In this document: in pieces, positions 12,691 to 23,194 of the stretch | Layout: each line of letters begins with the position of its first letter | How positions within the stretch are numbered: the first letter of the stretch is position 1 | Source: Platycnemis pennipes | Taxonomy: Eukaryota > Arthropoda > Insecta > Odonata > Platycnemididae | DNA length: 64,000 bases | Assembly (NCBI GenBank): GCA_933228895.1 | Contig: OW121846.1 | Coordinates: forward strand, 80,488,064 to 80,552,063 | Direction: 5' to 3' | The notes under the pieces: generated by a model | The model's database searches: none | Told to the model about the DNA's origin: nothing | What the model saw: only the letters and a program-made list of their open reading frames with translations | Position numbers and translations under genes: made by a program

Positions 12691-12735
12691 AGTATGGCAG
12701 GTATACCCTCGAATTCAGGGGCATCGTCATGGCGA

Positions 12736-13015
12736 CAGCCGAAGCGGGGAAGCCTCGCTGGGAAAGCGGAGTAAACCCGGCCGCGCGCCGGGCGGCCACC
12801 GCCCGTTTTGTTGTTTGAATTAGTTCTGGAGGTCGCCGGGAGAGAGAAGCCTTCGCAGAGGTCTCAGGGAGGCCGCTCCGCGCCGCCCGTACGCGCGCGC
12901 CGAAGGGTAAGAAGCAGGCACACTAAAAGATGCCCCTCGATGCACTGCCGAGGCGGACTCCGTACGAGAAAGAGCGGAACGCGGGAAGGGTTGCTATTAC
13001 CTAATGCATGCGCGG
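12736..13015. other. CpG-rich, GC-rich patch
   Basis: Strong local rise in GC and CpG (for example GGCCGCGCGCCGGGCGGCC near 12779, GTACGCGCGCGCCGAAGG near 12889). It starts just after the compound repeat ends. It might be an unmethylated island or promoter fragment. I see no coding sequence that I recognise. Confidence 0.35.
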
Positions 13016-13330
13016 GTGTTGGAATATGCCGTGACAGACTCAGAAGTATCCTCTGCGACAAATTTAGATTTAAACAAAGTTACCCAATGCTAAAACCATG
13101 AAACTAATTGCATGAGAAGACGGTGAATCGCTCGGCGGACTTTCAAGAGCTTAAGGAAGCAGGCGAAAATAATGTGTACTTCCCTGAGAGAGGAAGTGGA
13201 TATATAATTGGTGGAAGAATTCTAGGGTTCGTAGATCGTTCATCTAAAAGGGAGGAAGTCACACTCTGAAAGGGTGTTAGCGAGGAGGTTGACCGAGAGG
13301 TCCCCCCGTTTGCAGGAGAAGGCTACAGTA

Positions 13331-13692
13331 CATCTACATCTACACGAAACCCTGCAAGCCACCGCGAGGGTGTGTGGCAGGGGGTGAATATCACCAAGCA
13401 TGCATTACTAACATGCAAACAAGCAACTATAGGGTCTCATGCAATTTGATTCTTAGTATCCATAGTATTTGAGGGGTTAATACATGCATCATGCACTACA
13501 GAATACTCTAGAATAAAATATTTCCCCTACCTATGCCTTTCCTATGCTGCCTATTCTGTTCACTTATAGTACGGTGGGAAAATGCCATTTTGAATCTATC
13601 GGTACGACAATCTATCTCTCTAATCTTATTTGGCTGCTCGAATCTGGCATAATACGCTGGTTATTTTAATATGTGCCTAACGTCTTACAAGC
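13331..13692 (-). mobile_element. 5'-truncated LINE A 3' end, second copy
   Basis: Collinear with 14271-14635: the same CATCTACATCTACAC terminal repeat, the CCTGCAAGCCACCGCGAGG block and the AATCTATCTCTCTAATCTTATTT block. Similarity stops at about 13692. This is a typical 5'-truncated LINE insertion, with the element 3' end at the low coordinate on the minus strand. Confidence 0.7.
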
Positions 13693-14270
13693 AAGCGGCT
13701 TCAAATTCCCGACCGCTTTTAAAGACTGAATTACTTCTAAGTTTAAGATCAAGATGCTTTTCCTTCAATCACAACATTTCCATGAAAACTATTTCGGCTA
13801 GAGGGAGGAAGAGCTGAGTACGACACAAGGTAGTCGTATTCAGGAAGTGAGCTCAAAAACGAGCCGTCAGTCGTTGAATTGCAAACTTTGTTAAATACTG
13901 AGAAATGTGACGCAGTTTCATTCAATCTCACACTTTGCGCTTGCTGAATTACAGTATTCTTCCCTCAGTGACCCGAGCAGAGGCCTCGTCTGAGAGTCGG
14001 ATGGTAACCATTCCCTTGACTGCTGCCGACATCGTAGATGCCGTTGATGATGTAATTGAGAGCGAAATACGCCCGTGGAAGCACTAAATCCAGTCTCATA
14101 CTGATGGCAGTGGAATTGCATGAAGCAATACTTATTGTGAAGTTAAGGAAGATCATTAAGCGGTGTTACAGTCCCACGATATCCATTATACGAGAAAGCC
14201 GTGCGGCTTAGTTAACGTCTGATTCGCAGGAATTAATATTATGATTTCCCTAAACCCCATTTTCAATTAG
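13693..14270. other. No recognisable gene between two LINE copies
   Basis: About 580 bp of unique-looking sequence between the two LINE A 3' ends. Open frames on the minus strand (13749-14156) are short and carry no known motif. Confidence 0.4.
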
Positions 14271-14740
14271 CATCTACATCTACATCTACACGATACCCTG
14301 CAAGCCACCGCGAGGATGTGTGGCAGGGGATGAAGATCACCAAACATGCACTACCATCATGCAAACAGGCAACTATAGGGACCTATGCAACTACATTGTT
14401 AGCATCTATAGCATATAAAGGGTTAATACATGAATCATGCACTACAGACTACTCTTAAATAGTTCCCCTACCTATCCCTTTGCTATTCTGCCTATTCTGT
14501 TCACTTATAGTAAGGGGGAAAATGCCATTTTGAATCTATTTTTACGGCAATCTATCTCTCTAATCTTATTTGTCTGGTCACATTTAGCATAATATGCTGG
14601 TGTTTTTAATATGTTCCTAACATCTTCAGTAAAGCTATCCGATTGAAATTTCTCTAATACATTTAATCTGTACTTTAACCTACGCTCTGATAATGATTCC
14701 CATCCTAATTCTTGTATTAATTCTGGAACACTACTAACCC
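14271..14740 (-). mobile_element. LINE A, 3' part (interrupted by the P element)
   Basis: Minus-strand translation gives VSSVPELIQELGWESLSERR, then KYRLNVLEKFQSD, the conserved C-terminal end of Jockey/CR1-type LINE polyproteins. It ends in a stop near 14505 and a 3' UTR closing with the TAGATG repeat at 14271. The upstream coding part continues at 19951. When the P element is removed, the reading frame RCYDG|VSSVPE joins through the target site, which is direct evidence of insertion. Confidence 0.85.
14733..14740 (+). repeat. P-element target-site duplication, left copy
   Basis: ACTAACCC, repeated exactly at 19951-19958 on the other side of the element. Eight bp is the known target-duplication length of P elements. 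A C at 14740 could instead belong to the inverted repeat, giving a 7-bp duplication and a 30-bp repeat; both readings give the same empty site. Confidence 0.9.
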
Positions 14741-14769
14741 AGAGCCACCTAGATAGAAGGCCCGATCGC
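14741..14769 (+). repeat. P-element left terminal inverted repeat (29 bp)
   Basis: Starts AGAGCCACCTAGATAGAAGG and continues to ...CCGATCGC. It is exactly complementary to 19921-19949. Confidence 0.93.
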
Positions 14770-15000
14770 AAGTGACGAGCTTGACTCTGACGTCATCACG
14801 AGTAGTGCTGAGTTGTGCCGGCTTCCGTTTGCGACCACGTTGACCTACGAGTGAATTTACGTGACGTTTTATCGCATTTTAGGGATTTTTGTGGTTAAGT
14901 TGATGAAGATTAGAGTTTATGAGGTCTGTGAAGTGTCCTTTATTCTTGAAGTTCATTCGTTGGGCTTCAGAAACGTGTTTGTGAGACATTTTTGTTAAAA
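14770..15000 (+). promoter_or_regulatory. P-element 5' subterminal region and leader
   Basis: Noncoding sequence of about 230 bp between the terminal repeat and the THAP start codon. It must hold the transposase promoter and probably subterminal transposase-binding sites. A GACGTCATCACG palindromic word lies at about 14791. I see no clear TATA box. The function of individual sites is inferred from the family. Confidence 0.4.
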
Positions 15001-18000
15001 ATGCCTTTCACGTGTGTAGTGCCTGGCTGCCAAGGTAACTACAGGAGTGGACCGAAAGTTCAAGTTTTTAGTTTTCCAAAAGATCCTGAGTTGGCGAGCA
15101 AGTGGATTCGGGCGATTAGAAGAGACAATTTCACCCCTACGAAAAACAGTAAGGTATGTACCCTTTCTCGCTGTAATTATTTGGATGTAATTTCTAGGTA
15201 GAAGTGGCTTGGGAATGTTGATGAACGGCTCCAGTGCTGAAAGTGGTGATTTCCAATATTGTAGCGGCAATTCATTTGAAAATGCTTGTATTTTAATTAT
15301 CTATTGTTCAGTAAACGTGTGGTTAAAGGAGTTCCTGGGAATAAGCAGGCCAGGTTTTTCTTAAGCTTATTGGATCGAATATTGTTTCTTAGCGTGCTCT
15401 TTGGTGTGTTATGCTTCGGAAACGATGCAAATGCTTATTAAATTTATATATGTCGGTAACTCGGAGTCGAAAACCTATTTGAATTATTTAAGTCATAAGT
15501 TATATACTCAGGTATTTTCGATGAAACTACCAGAGTTACCACCAGACTACCATTTAATTTTTGGCGTAGTGCCTTATACTACGGGGGAAGCACATACATT
15601 TGTCGGTATTCTTGCTTTGAGATTAATTTCAGCTTTTGTATCCTTTCGTATGACTGACGATACTTGCACTTGATCATTTGCATGGGAGGCATTTAATGTT
15701 AAAAAAAAATTCAAGTCACTTAAGAAACTTACATACTTGTGTGTATGAACTGCTGTGAATGGATATATGCGTTTTTCTCTGAAAATCTGACTTCGGTTTA
15801 AGTGCAATGAAGCGGAATATAACGGTATTCGGCTTTCACCAATTTCATCGTCTCAAATTATCTTATGCTCTAGTTTTACATTTAAAAAAATAATTGAAGT
15901 ATACAATTATCTCCTGGTATATATTTACTAACCTCAACATTAGATATATTTCTCATACTGAAATTCCTAAAAATGGAAATGAAATGACCAAGTAATTTAC
16001 ATGGTATCTTCTTATTTATTAATTTTAGTTGTGCGAGCTTCACTTCAAACCATGTGATATTAGAAAAGAATCTGTGGCCTTCGACGAGAAGACGGGGAAG
16101 ACAGTTCGTGTTGAATTAAAGGTGCCGAGATTGAAGGAAGGTGCCATTCCTTCTCAGTTACCAAACTGTCCAGCATATTTGTCTGGACCTACATTTTCAA
16201 GGGACAGCCCTGATAGTAGGAGAAGCAGACGTGAAGAAGCAGCAATAGCTAATGCTTTGGCCGAGAGTATGAAGACGAATGAGGTATATGTTAAGGCCAA
16301 GACGTTTGAGAGCCTAAGGGAGTTAAAGGAAAAATTCTCTGACGTGAGTAGTGGAAAATGGACTATGGTGGAAGGTGATTCGTGCATGGCAATATGTCAT
16401 TTAATATTTACACCAGCTCCCACTGTAGAGTATTCTTTAATGTTTAATTCAGAGCTGAGTGTCACTGTGTATGTTAGAGGAATTGAAATTTCCAGCCTAG
16501 GTCAATACAAATTTCCTTTGTACGTAAATGATATGAATGTTGTGCACGAGCTGTTGTATTGTGTTTCATCTGTAATTAGTGATGGTGTTGGCCCTGAAGA
16601 TGATGCTAAAGCAAAGCTAAAGCTTGCATTAACAGTAATTAAGTCAGTTTTGAGTGATGAACTGTTGCATCATTTTCCTTCTCTGGAATTTATAATGGAC
16701 CAAATTCGTTTGTTGTCTCTGAATCGTTTGGTGTACACACCTGAAACAATGGTATTTTCCTCACTTTTGTGTAGCTTAACTCCTTCTGGGTACAGATTTT
16801 TGAGAGATTCAAGGTTACTCACATTACCTAATGAGTCAACAATCAGGCGAGTAACCTCATTACAATCACTAAGCCCTGCGGCTGAGCAAAGTGGCAGTAA
16901 TTTTCTCTGTTATATTAAACAGAAATTCAAATATCTGAAAGCTAATGACTTATCGGTGTGTTTGGCTGTTGATGAAATCCATTTAAAACCCTACTTTGAT
17001 TATAAAGGGGGTAATATTGTAGGGTGTGCTTTTGACGGTCAACAAGCTGCAACAAGTGCATATGTGTTCATGATAAACAGTATTCATTCAAAATTTAAGG
17101 ATGTGGTACACATTATTCCAACCAAGGCCATGAAGGCAGAGAAGCTGTGTGAATTTGTCATCAAAATTGTTTTGGGTCTTGAGGATATTGGGTTTAAAGT
17201 GATATGCATAATTACAGACAATAATGCTATCAATAAGAAGGCTATTTCTCTTTTAAGTGCTCCACCTAAATTGTCAATTGTCTATCCTCACCCTCGAGAT
17301 GCCTCGAGGCCTTTATTTTTCTTGTTTGATTCTGTTCATCTATTGAAATGTGTGAGAAATAACTGGTTGGCACAGAGGGATTCAGGAAAAAACATGTTGT
17401 ACCCATTTTTCCCATTTGATGACTCTGAAAAATGTTCAGAAGACCGAAAATTGTCGGCTTCTTTTAGTACTCTAAGGAAACTTCATGACTTAGAATCAGA
17501 GCAGCTGCTCAAGTATTCCTACCATTTGACCATGAAAGCCTTGTATCCAACTAATTTCGAAAAACAAAATGTGAAACTTGTTTTACAAATCTTTAACGAG
17601 TATGTTGTTCAGGGGCTGTTGTCTGTTGGTAAAGAGAAAAACTTGCCATTTTGTGAGGGGACAGCCAACTACATAAAAATATTTAATGCTTGGTGGTCAA
17701 TAATGAATGTGAAAACGCCATTTAAAGGGCAAAGATTAAAAGATGTTTTCATGAAACCATTATCTAAAGACTTCAGTGATGAAAAGCTAATTTTTTTAAA
17801 CAAATTTTTAGAATGGTTGGATGCATGGGAAGAATTAGAAACCCCCGGTGGCAAGCTCAGCAAAGAGACACATTGTGCCCTTAGGCACACAACTCATGGT
17901 ATCATTGAGTTGATGAGGTATTGTGTGGATGAGTTGAATATGTCATTTATCTTGCCTGGCAAGTTTCAAACTGACTGCCTTGAATCAAGGTTTGGAAAAT

Positions 18001-18713
18001 ATAGGCAACTTTCAGGCTCACATTATAACATTTCAATGAGGCAGGTATTTGAAAGTGAGCAAAAACTCCGGTTAATGAAAATGTTAGAAATTGCTCTCCC
18101 ATTTGGGAACAAAATGATAACATTGAAAAACTTGACCGAGAATTGGGATGCTTTGAATGACGAAAGTGACACTATGTCACTCCAGTTTGATGTTGAAGTC
18201 ACTGAGGAAGATATATGCCAATGCATTGATTATCTTCCAGTTATAACATACTTGGCTGGATATTGTTGCTATACAGTGAACAAAAGGATGAGGTGTGATT
18301 TATGTAAGCAAACATTGATTGATGCTGACAATGAGTTTGGGACTTTGCCTGATTATGGTTATATTAAAGGTTTGGATAGAGGTGGCTTATTGTACCCAAA
18401 TTGTATGGTTGTAAATGTTGTTATGTTGTGTTATATAGTTGTAAATAAATTATCAAGGGAGCCCAATTTCATATCTTCTAGAAGACAACGAGACATAGTG
18501 GTAGAAGTGACTTTTAGAACTCTGGTGGATGAAGATGTGTTTTTTGTAAGTGGCTGTTGTGACAATGGACATTCTTCAGAGAAACTTTTGAAGATAGTTA
18601 TTTTGGCTTCTGCCAATTCACTTTTAAATAATTTTTGTTCTAAAGAGAATGACAGTATTTATGTTACTAAATTAGATAAGAGTAAGAAGAGAAAATTGCA
18701 GACATTGTTGTGA
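15001..18713 (+). CDS. P-element transposase, THAP9-like (two exons)
   Basis: Catalyses cut-and-paste movement of the P element and acts in the nucleus. Exon 1 is 15001-15153 (51 codons); exon 2 is 16029-18713 (894 codons plus TGA); the protein is 945 aa. The N-terminal THAP C2CH zinc finger has C5 and C10 in exon 1, W35, then C53-x2-H56-F57 at the start of exon 2, with the AIPS variant of the AVPTF box at about 90-93. The intron is phase 0. A charged, probably coiled-coil segment follows at about 118-155. The RNase-H-like catalytic acidic residues are D366 (LAVDEIHLKP), D448 (IITDN) and, after a ~250-residue GTP-binding insertion, D700/E703 (TDCLESRFGKYR). A C-terminal Cys-rich block (YCCYTVNKRMRCDLC) is at about 793-810. 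The start is ATG 15001, immediately before the first zinc ligand (MPFTC), as usual for THAP proteins. Drosophila P transposase is 751 aa and human THAP9 903 aa, so this looks full length. There are no stops or frameshifts. A poly(A)-like ATTAAA lies at 18721. Activity is inferred, not shown. Confidence 0.93.
15154..16028 (+). other. Intron of the P-element transposase
   Basis: Donor AAG|GTATGTA at 15154 and acceptor TTAATTTTAG| at 16028. Splicing joins NSK to LCELHF and rebuilds the THAP C-x2-H half of the zinc site, strong support for the junction. The intron is 875 nt. If it is retained, translation from ATG 15001 runs through VCTLSRCNYLDVISR to a stop at 15199-15201, giving a 66-residue product without the second half of the finger. 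Confidence 0.85.
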
Positions 18714-19920
18714 TTGACAAATTAAAATATAAAATATTTGTATTTTATTCGTGTGGTTTTATTTTCTGCCATCACAATTCCTTGTGGTGATGCCTTTATG
18801 CGAGGTAAGTAAGATTTGAGGTGTGATTTAAGAGATATCATGTTTTTTGATACAAACATTAATGGTGGTGATTTGGAAGGACTTTAGGATTTTTTACTTG
18901 ATTGAAACATCTACTGAATTGACATTGAAAATTTTGCTCTTCCCAAATAACTTTCCAAATACTTAAACATATGGCACGGGTACGTTTTAGTAGCTAATGC
19001 TGAACTATACCTAAATTTTTGCTTGCATTTTGATGAATTGGAGCATAATTATAGCAGATGTGTTAACAATCATATGTCTCACCATCAATTATCATTGAAA
19101 AAATCTCATTTTGTCATGCTCTAGGGTAAGCTTTTCATGACCCGTGGGCTATGCAATGTCTAATTCAGTGTCCAAATAAAGAATAATTTACTCTTAATAA
19201 GTAAAACCATTTAGAACTTCGTGGAAACTCCTTTTACCCTGCAAGAAAAAAGCTATTAATCCAAGGAAAGTATATAGTATGCAACCAGGTTTAATCAAAT
19301 ACTTGACATCACTGCTTCATGCTGTTGAATTTTGAGACGTTGTTGTGTTGAAGAATAAATGCTCTGGATGTAAAAAGCCTTTTCTAGAAACTTATTTCAG
19401 ATTTTGCTATTGGTGTATGGTACCTCTAGCTGACATCGACAATTTATACGTCTTCAATTTGCTTTCGATCGAAATGTAAATTTTGGAACATACTTTTCCT
19501 AATAAATGAAATTCCTCGGAAATGGTACTAGGCATGCAAAGTTTTTCTCGGCGCTTACGAGATGCGAACGTTTAAGCCAAAACTTTACAGCAAAAATCTT
19601 AGATTCCGCGTCTTCCATGACCTAAAATACCGTGGCAGGTAAATAAAATAGTTATAAAAAGGCTTTTCTGGAGAACGTCTAGGTGTAAAAATAGGTGGAT
19701 TAGACGTAACATTAACATTTACGTATCATTTCAAATTGAAAAATATTGTCATTTAGGCTTATAAGCATTTTCTCGGAACCCGCTACTTTCTTATTAAGAG
19801 AAAATAAGGATCAATTATCTAACGCTACGGCGACGGAACCAGCGTCGCAGACAGCACCACGGCTTCTTCGGCTCTGCCGTGCTCTAGAGGTAGCACTACA
19901 TTCAGTGACGTCACACGCAA
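18714..19920 (+). other. P-element 3' noncoding region
   Basis: About 1.2 kb between the transposase stop and the right terminal repeat. AT-rich, with a poly(A)-signal-like ATTAAA at 18721-18726 and a GC-richer last 100 bp before the terminus. No other open frame is convincing; the 19746-19955 frame runs across the terminus. Confidence 0.6.
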
Positions 19921-19949
19921 GCGATCGGGCCTTCTATCTAGGTGGCTCT
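19921..19949 (-). repeat. P-element right terminal inverted repeat (29 bp)
   Basis: GCGATCGGGCCTTCTATCTA... is the exact reverse complement of 14741-14769. One extra G (19950) lies before the target duplication ACTAACCC (19951-19958). Confidence 0.93.
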
Positions 19950-19950
19950 G

Positions 19951-22165
19951 ACTAACCCCATCGTAACACCGTTAGAACCTAGCTGCACTACGCCGCACAC
20001 TGTCTAGTTCTCTGATCAAACGAAAATCAATCGGATCCCATACACTGGCTACATATTCAAGGTGTGGCCTAACTAGTGGAAAGTAACAAGTAACATCGCT
20101 CTTTTGTCTTCTCATCACATTTCCCTAGTACTCTTTTTATAAATCCTAGCTTTCTATTCGCTCGGCCGCATATTTCCCTTATGTGTCTTCCCCACGATAA
20201 ATTCTTAGTGATTGTTACTCCTAAATATCTTATGGTTTCCACGTTTTCGATCTTCGTGTTACTTATTTTATAGGTACGCTCTATCGAATTACTCCTCCTC
20301 CAAAAATTGATAGCTACACACTTTTTAAGGTTAAGTTCTAACTCCCATTTGTCGCACCACTCTTGAATTGCATCTAAATCCTTGCTAAGCGATTTCCTGT
20401 CCTCTTCTTTCAATATACCCCCATACACTACCGCATCGTCTGCAAAGAGTCTAAGCTTACTTCTAACTACGGTACCCAAATCTGAAAACTAAAAATATCT
20501 CATCAACTTCAGTACTGTTTTCGCCGTAGACTAAAAGATCGTGTACGAATAAAGCTATTGTGTCACGCAAGATCTACCTTTCCGGAACCCATGTTGGCTG
20601 TTTATGAGTAATCCCTGACTATCCAAATGCCCCATGATTGAACTGACTACAATGTGCTCAAATATCTTACAAGAGATTGACGTGAGCGGAATGGGTCTGT
20701 AGTTACTGGGTTCTTCCCTATCACCGCCTTTAAAAATAGGTGTAATGTTAGCTGCTTTCCAATCTTTGGGTACTGTGTAATTCTGTAGTGTTTTATTGAA
20801 TATTTTTTCTAGGTAGGGGGCTATTTCAGAAGCTAATGTTTTATATACTCTGGAAGGAATTTGATCAGGGCCTGGTGGTTTGTTATGGCCTATGCTTTTT
20901 CACTGCTGCTCTATTCCGCGACCTGAAATGTTTATTTAGGGCATTTGCTCACTGAAAGGGTTCGGTAGTGGTTCCACTGAGTTGTGTGACAATGAGTTGA
21001 ATACGCTTTTGAAGAAGGTGTTTAAAGTATTGGCTTTTTCTACACTGCTGGTGGCTCTGATTCCTTTATCGTTTTTTAGTGTGTGCACTGTGGACTTATT
21101 TCCCTGAAGCTCTCTCACATATGACCAACACGCTTTAGGATTGCTATCTAAATATTCTCCTAACATCTTGCTCTTGAAATGTGATAACGATTTCCAACAT
21201 GATTTCCTTGCTAATGCTCTCGATTTTTTACAGTTTTTATCCAATTCATTTTTTTCCTCTATCGATAGACCCCGTCCTGCATTTTTCATCCTAGCGCATA
21301 CCCTTTGTCTCTTTAGTGATTTCCTAACTTCCGCGTTATACCACCTTGGCTCTGTATTATCACTAATGAATTTACTTGGTATGTATTTATTAATTGCTTT
21401 ACGGGTGACCACAAGAACTCTCCACGAATCCTCTGTATCTAATCCTTTGCTTTGTTCGCTAAATACATTAAACGAATCCCTTAATTCCTCTTTCAAACCG
21501 TCTTAATTAGCCTTGTCAAATAAGCATACCCTCCTCCTTGGTTTATAATATCTTTCAACGCCTACAGTAAATTTCGCATGCACTATTTTATGATCCCTAA
21601 TTCCTATGTCTGTAACTGTATTTAGAACTTCGGGTATATTTGTTGCTAATAAGTCCAGAATGTTGTTTCCCCTGGTCGGCTTTGTTACTAGCTGTTGTAA
21701 AGAATGAGACGTAAAGGTTTTCATCAGTGATTCGCAGAGTTCCTTATCCTTACCTCCTGTAATAAAACTACGCGTATTCCAGTCTATCGAAGGGAGATTG
21801 AAATCTCCGCCTACTATTATTCCTCTATCATTGTTCCGGGAAAGTAATGTACGTATCTCTGACTCTAGCTCCATTATAGAATTAAAGTTTGCGTCCGGTG
21901 GCCTGTAATATGCACCTACACATATATCTTTTGCGTTACTACTTTTACTTTGAACGGAACACCAAATATTTTCTACATTACGCTCTGAAATAAGTTCTCT
22001 TCTACTGACATACGGGTCCTTTACAGCTATGAATACTCCTCCTTCATTTCTGCTTTCTCTATCCTTTCAGTATACGGTAAACACTTCGTAAATACTTCAT
22101 AATCTGATATGTCCTTAAAAAGCTAGCTTTCAGTACCTACGATTATACCGTGATCCCACCAAAAT
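19951..22165 (-). pseudogene. LINE A: endonuclease plus reverse transcriptase (Jockey/CR1-type)
   Basis: Minus-strand polyprotein of a non-LTR retrotransposon, interrupted at its 3' part by the P element. From high to low coordinates: an apurinic-type endonuclease, seen as GTES*LFKD near 22125, AYYRPPDANFNS near 21900, and GDFNLPSIDWNT with DLLATNIPE and IRDHKIVHAKF (21530-21810). A linker follows (20936-21496). The RT domain is PPGPDQIPSRVYK near 20880, KDWKAANITPIFKGGDREEP near 20750 and HGFRKGRSC near 20600. The catalytic LFADD is at about 20430-20446, then NLKKC, IRYLGVTI and RANRKLGFIKR. VRPHLEYVASVWDP follows near 20070 after a frameshift. Stops and frameshifts (for example near 20480-20560, 20900, 21500 and 21890-22100) make it inactive. 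The 5' end, including ORF1, is missing at the junction with LINE B at about 22165. Confidence 0.85.
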
Positions 22166-22167
22166 TG

Positions 22168-23194
22168 TGAGACAGTCCCAGTCAAGGTTCCGAGGAAGAC
22201 GGTTGCATATTCGAGAACGAGCGCACTTTGTGAATCATGCCTAGCTCCTGCTCAAAATATGACCGAGCCTTCAAGCTATCTGAAAAGCTGTTGTCCTGTG
22301 GTGAATGCCTAAAGGCCTTCCATCCTGCCTGGGTTTCAATGTCTGATCTAGACATGGTGACACCTGAAGAACTTCGTAAGTCTTGGTACTGTGATTCTTG
22401 CTCATTAAGTGGAAGATCGAAACGTTGCGAGGACACCCCAATAAGGACCAACCCATATGCTGACCAGCCTGGTGATGTCTCTGCTCTTGTGCAGTCTCGT
22501 GATGTTCCTTCTCCAGAGAACGACTTAAATATTGTCGGTGCAGCGCATGCCATAATGCCTTCCAGCATCTCAACGGTTAATCAAAGTGAGTTACCATATC
22601 CTATTCTCAGTGAACTCCTGAGCACAGCTAACACATTCAGAGTGAGCAAAGTGATCTAAAAAAATCTCTTATGTGCTGGCAAGTCACCCTTGGCGATCAT
22701 TTCAAATTCATAGACGCCATAAATACCTCATTTCTCAAATTATTTTAAACTTTTTATTCTCTTGTTAATGACGATGTGCATTTAACTACACGCAGTTCAG
22801 AACTTGAATCGCTTTAAGATCGTTTCCAGCAAGTAACATTAAAAAACTCCATTGAAATCTATGGCATTCCACAATGAGAAGGCAAGGAGGCGTCTACTCT
22901 AGTACATAAGACTGGTAATGCCCTTAGACTGAACCTTGAGGCGAATGATAACGTCCTTGCCTTTAGAGCTAAATCTCGCTCTGCCATCATGAATCAAGTG
23001 CCATGTCCTCCCCCCATCATAGTGCGATTTGTCACATCAAATATTGCGGCTGAACTTCTACAAGCACGGAGAGTGAGACGGAATTTAACGTGTCGTGATA
23101 TTGGTCAAACTGATGTGCCGACTTACCCCCTCATTTACCTCAATAAGTCACTCACTCCAAGAAACTGACAACTATATGCTTTGGCTCGTGGTTA
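22168..23194 (+). pseudogene. LINE B ORF1, first part, with PHD finger
   Basis: At 22237-22659 an open frame encodes an N-terminal PHD-type zinc finger (LSCGECLKAFHPAW, SWYCDSCS), typical of ORF1 proteins in CR1/L2-group LINEs. After stops and a frame change, about 22900-23190 gives ALRLNLEANDNV, PPPIIVRFVTSN and LLQARRVRRNLTCRDIG, then IYLNKSLTPRN and LYALARG, the conserved C-terminal ORF1 module. It is cut at ARG by a piggyBac-like insertion (23195-26109), and the module resumes at 26113. Confidence 0.8.

Larger units (their letters stand above)
9476..12735. repeat. Compound repeat, copy A (paralogue at 43490-46105)
   Basis: About 3.2 kb collinear with 43490-46105. Shared landmarks in order: a purine-rich tract (9640-9900 versus 43680-43870); GTCTCCCCCCTCAACC at 9946 versus 43941; the TTGGGCGG and GGGGTGGCAGCTCCCTTGAA block (10455-10530 versus 44150-44215); CCTCATATTTCCATTCTCTA (11027 versus 44555); a pyrimidine tract starting TTCGTTCTTTCTCGTCTCTT; a LINE 3' fragment; and a tRNA-like module. 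Copy A has extra sequence at about 9990-10310 (a second GAGCC...GAAGCAGGGTTTGCGCT unit plus a LINE 3' scrap). The two copies are therefore either a large composite transposon or an old segmental duplication. Proline-rich open frames inside are composition artefacts. Confidence 0.7.
14741..19950 (+). mobile_element. Full-length P-superfamily DNA transposon
   Basis: A 5.2 kb element bounded by a perfect 29-bp terminal inverted repeat (14741-14769, AGAGCCACCTAGATAGAAGG...; 19921-19949, its reverse complement) and an 8-bp target duplication ACTAACCC. It encodes an uninterrupted two-exon THAP/P-type transposase on the plus strand. The insertion site is inside the coding region of a decayed minus-strand LINE. 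Perfect termini, a perfect target duplication and an undamaged reading frame contrast with the broken coding of nearly all other elements here. This argues for a comparatively recent arrival and possible activity. The subterminal regions (14770-14830 and 19860-19920 reversed) share short words such as GACGTCA and TAGTGCT, hinting at weaker internal inverted repeats. Confidence 0.93.

Noticed and set aside
10140..14330. CATCTACATCTACAT runs as a CRISPR or satellite
   Set aside because: They are the 3'-terminal repeat of a LINE, present once at each LINE end, not a spaced array.
15401..15673. 90-codon frame inside the P-element intron
   Set aside because: No domain, inside an intron with well supported splice sites.
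21141..21506. 121-codon plus-strand frame
   Set aside because: Antisense shadow of the LINE A linker coding region.
22182..22573. Minus-strand frames over LINE B ORF1
   Set aside because: Antisense of the PHD-finger ORF1, which has the recognisable domain.
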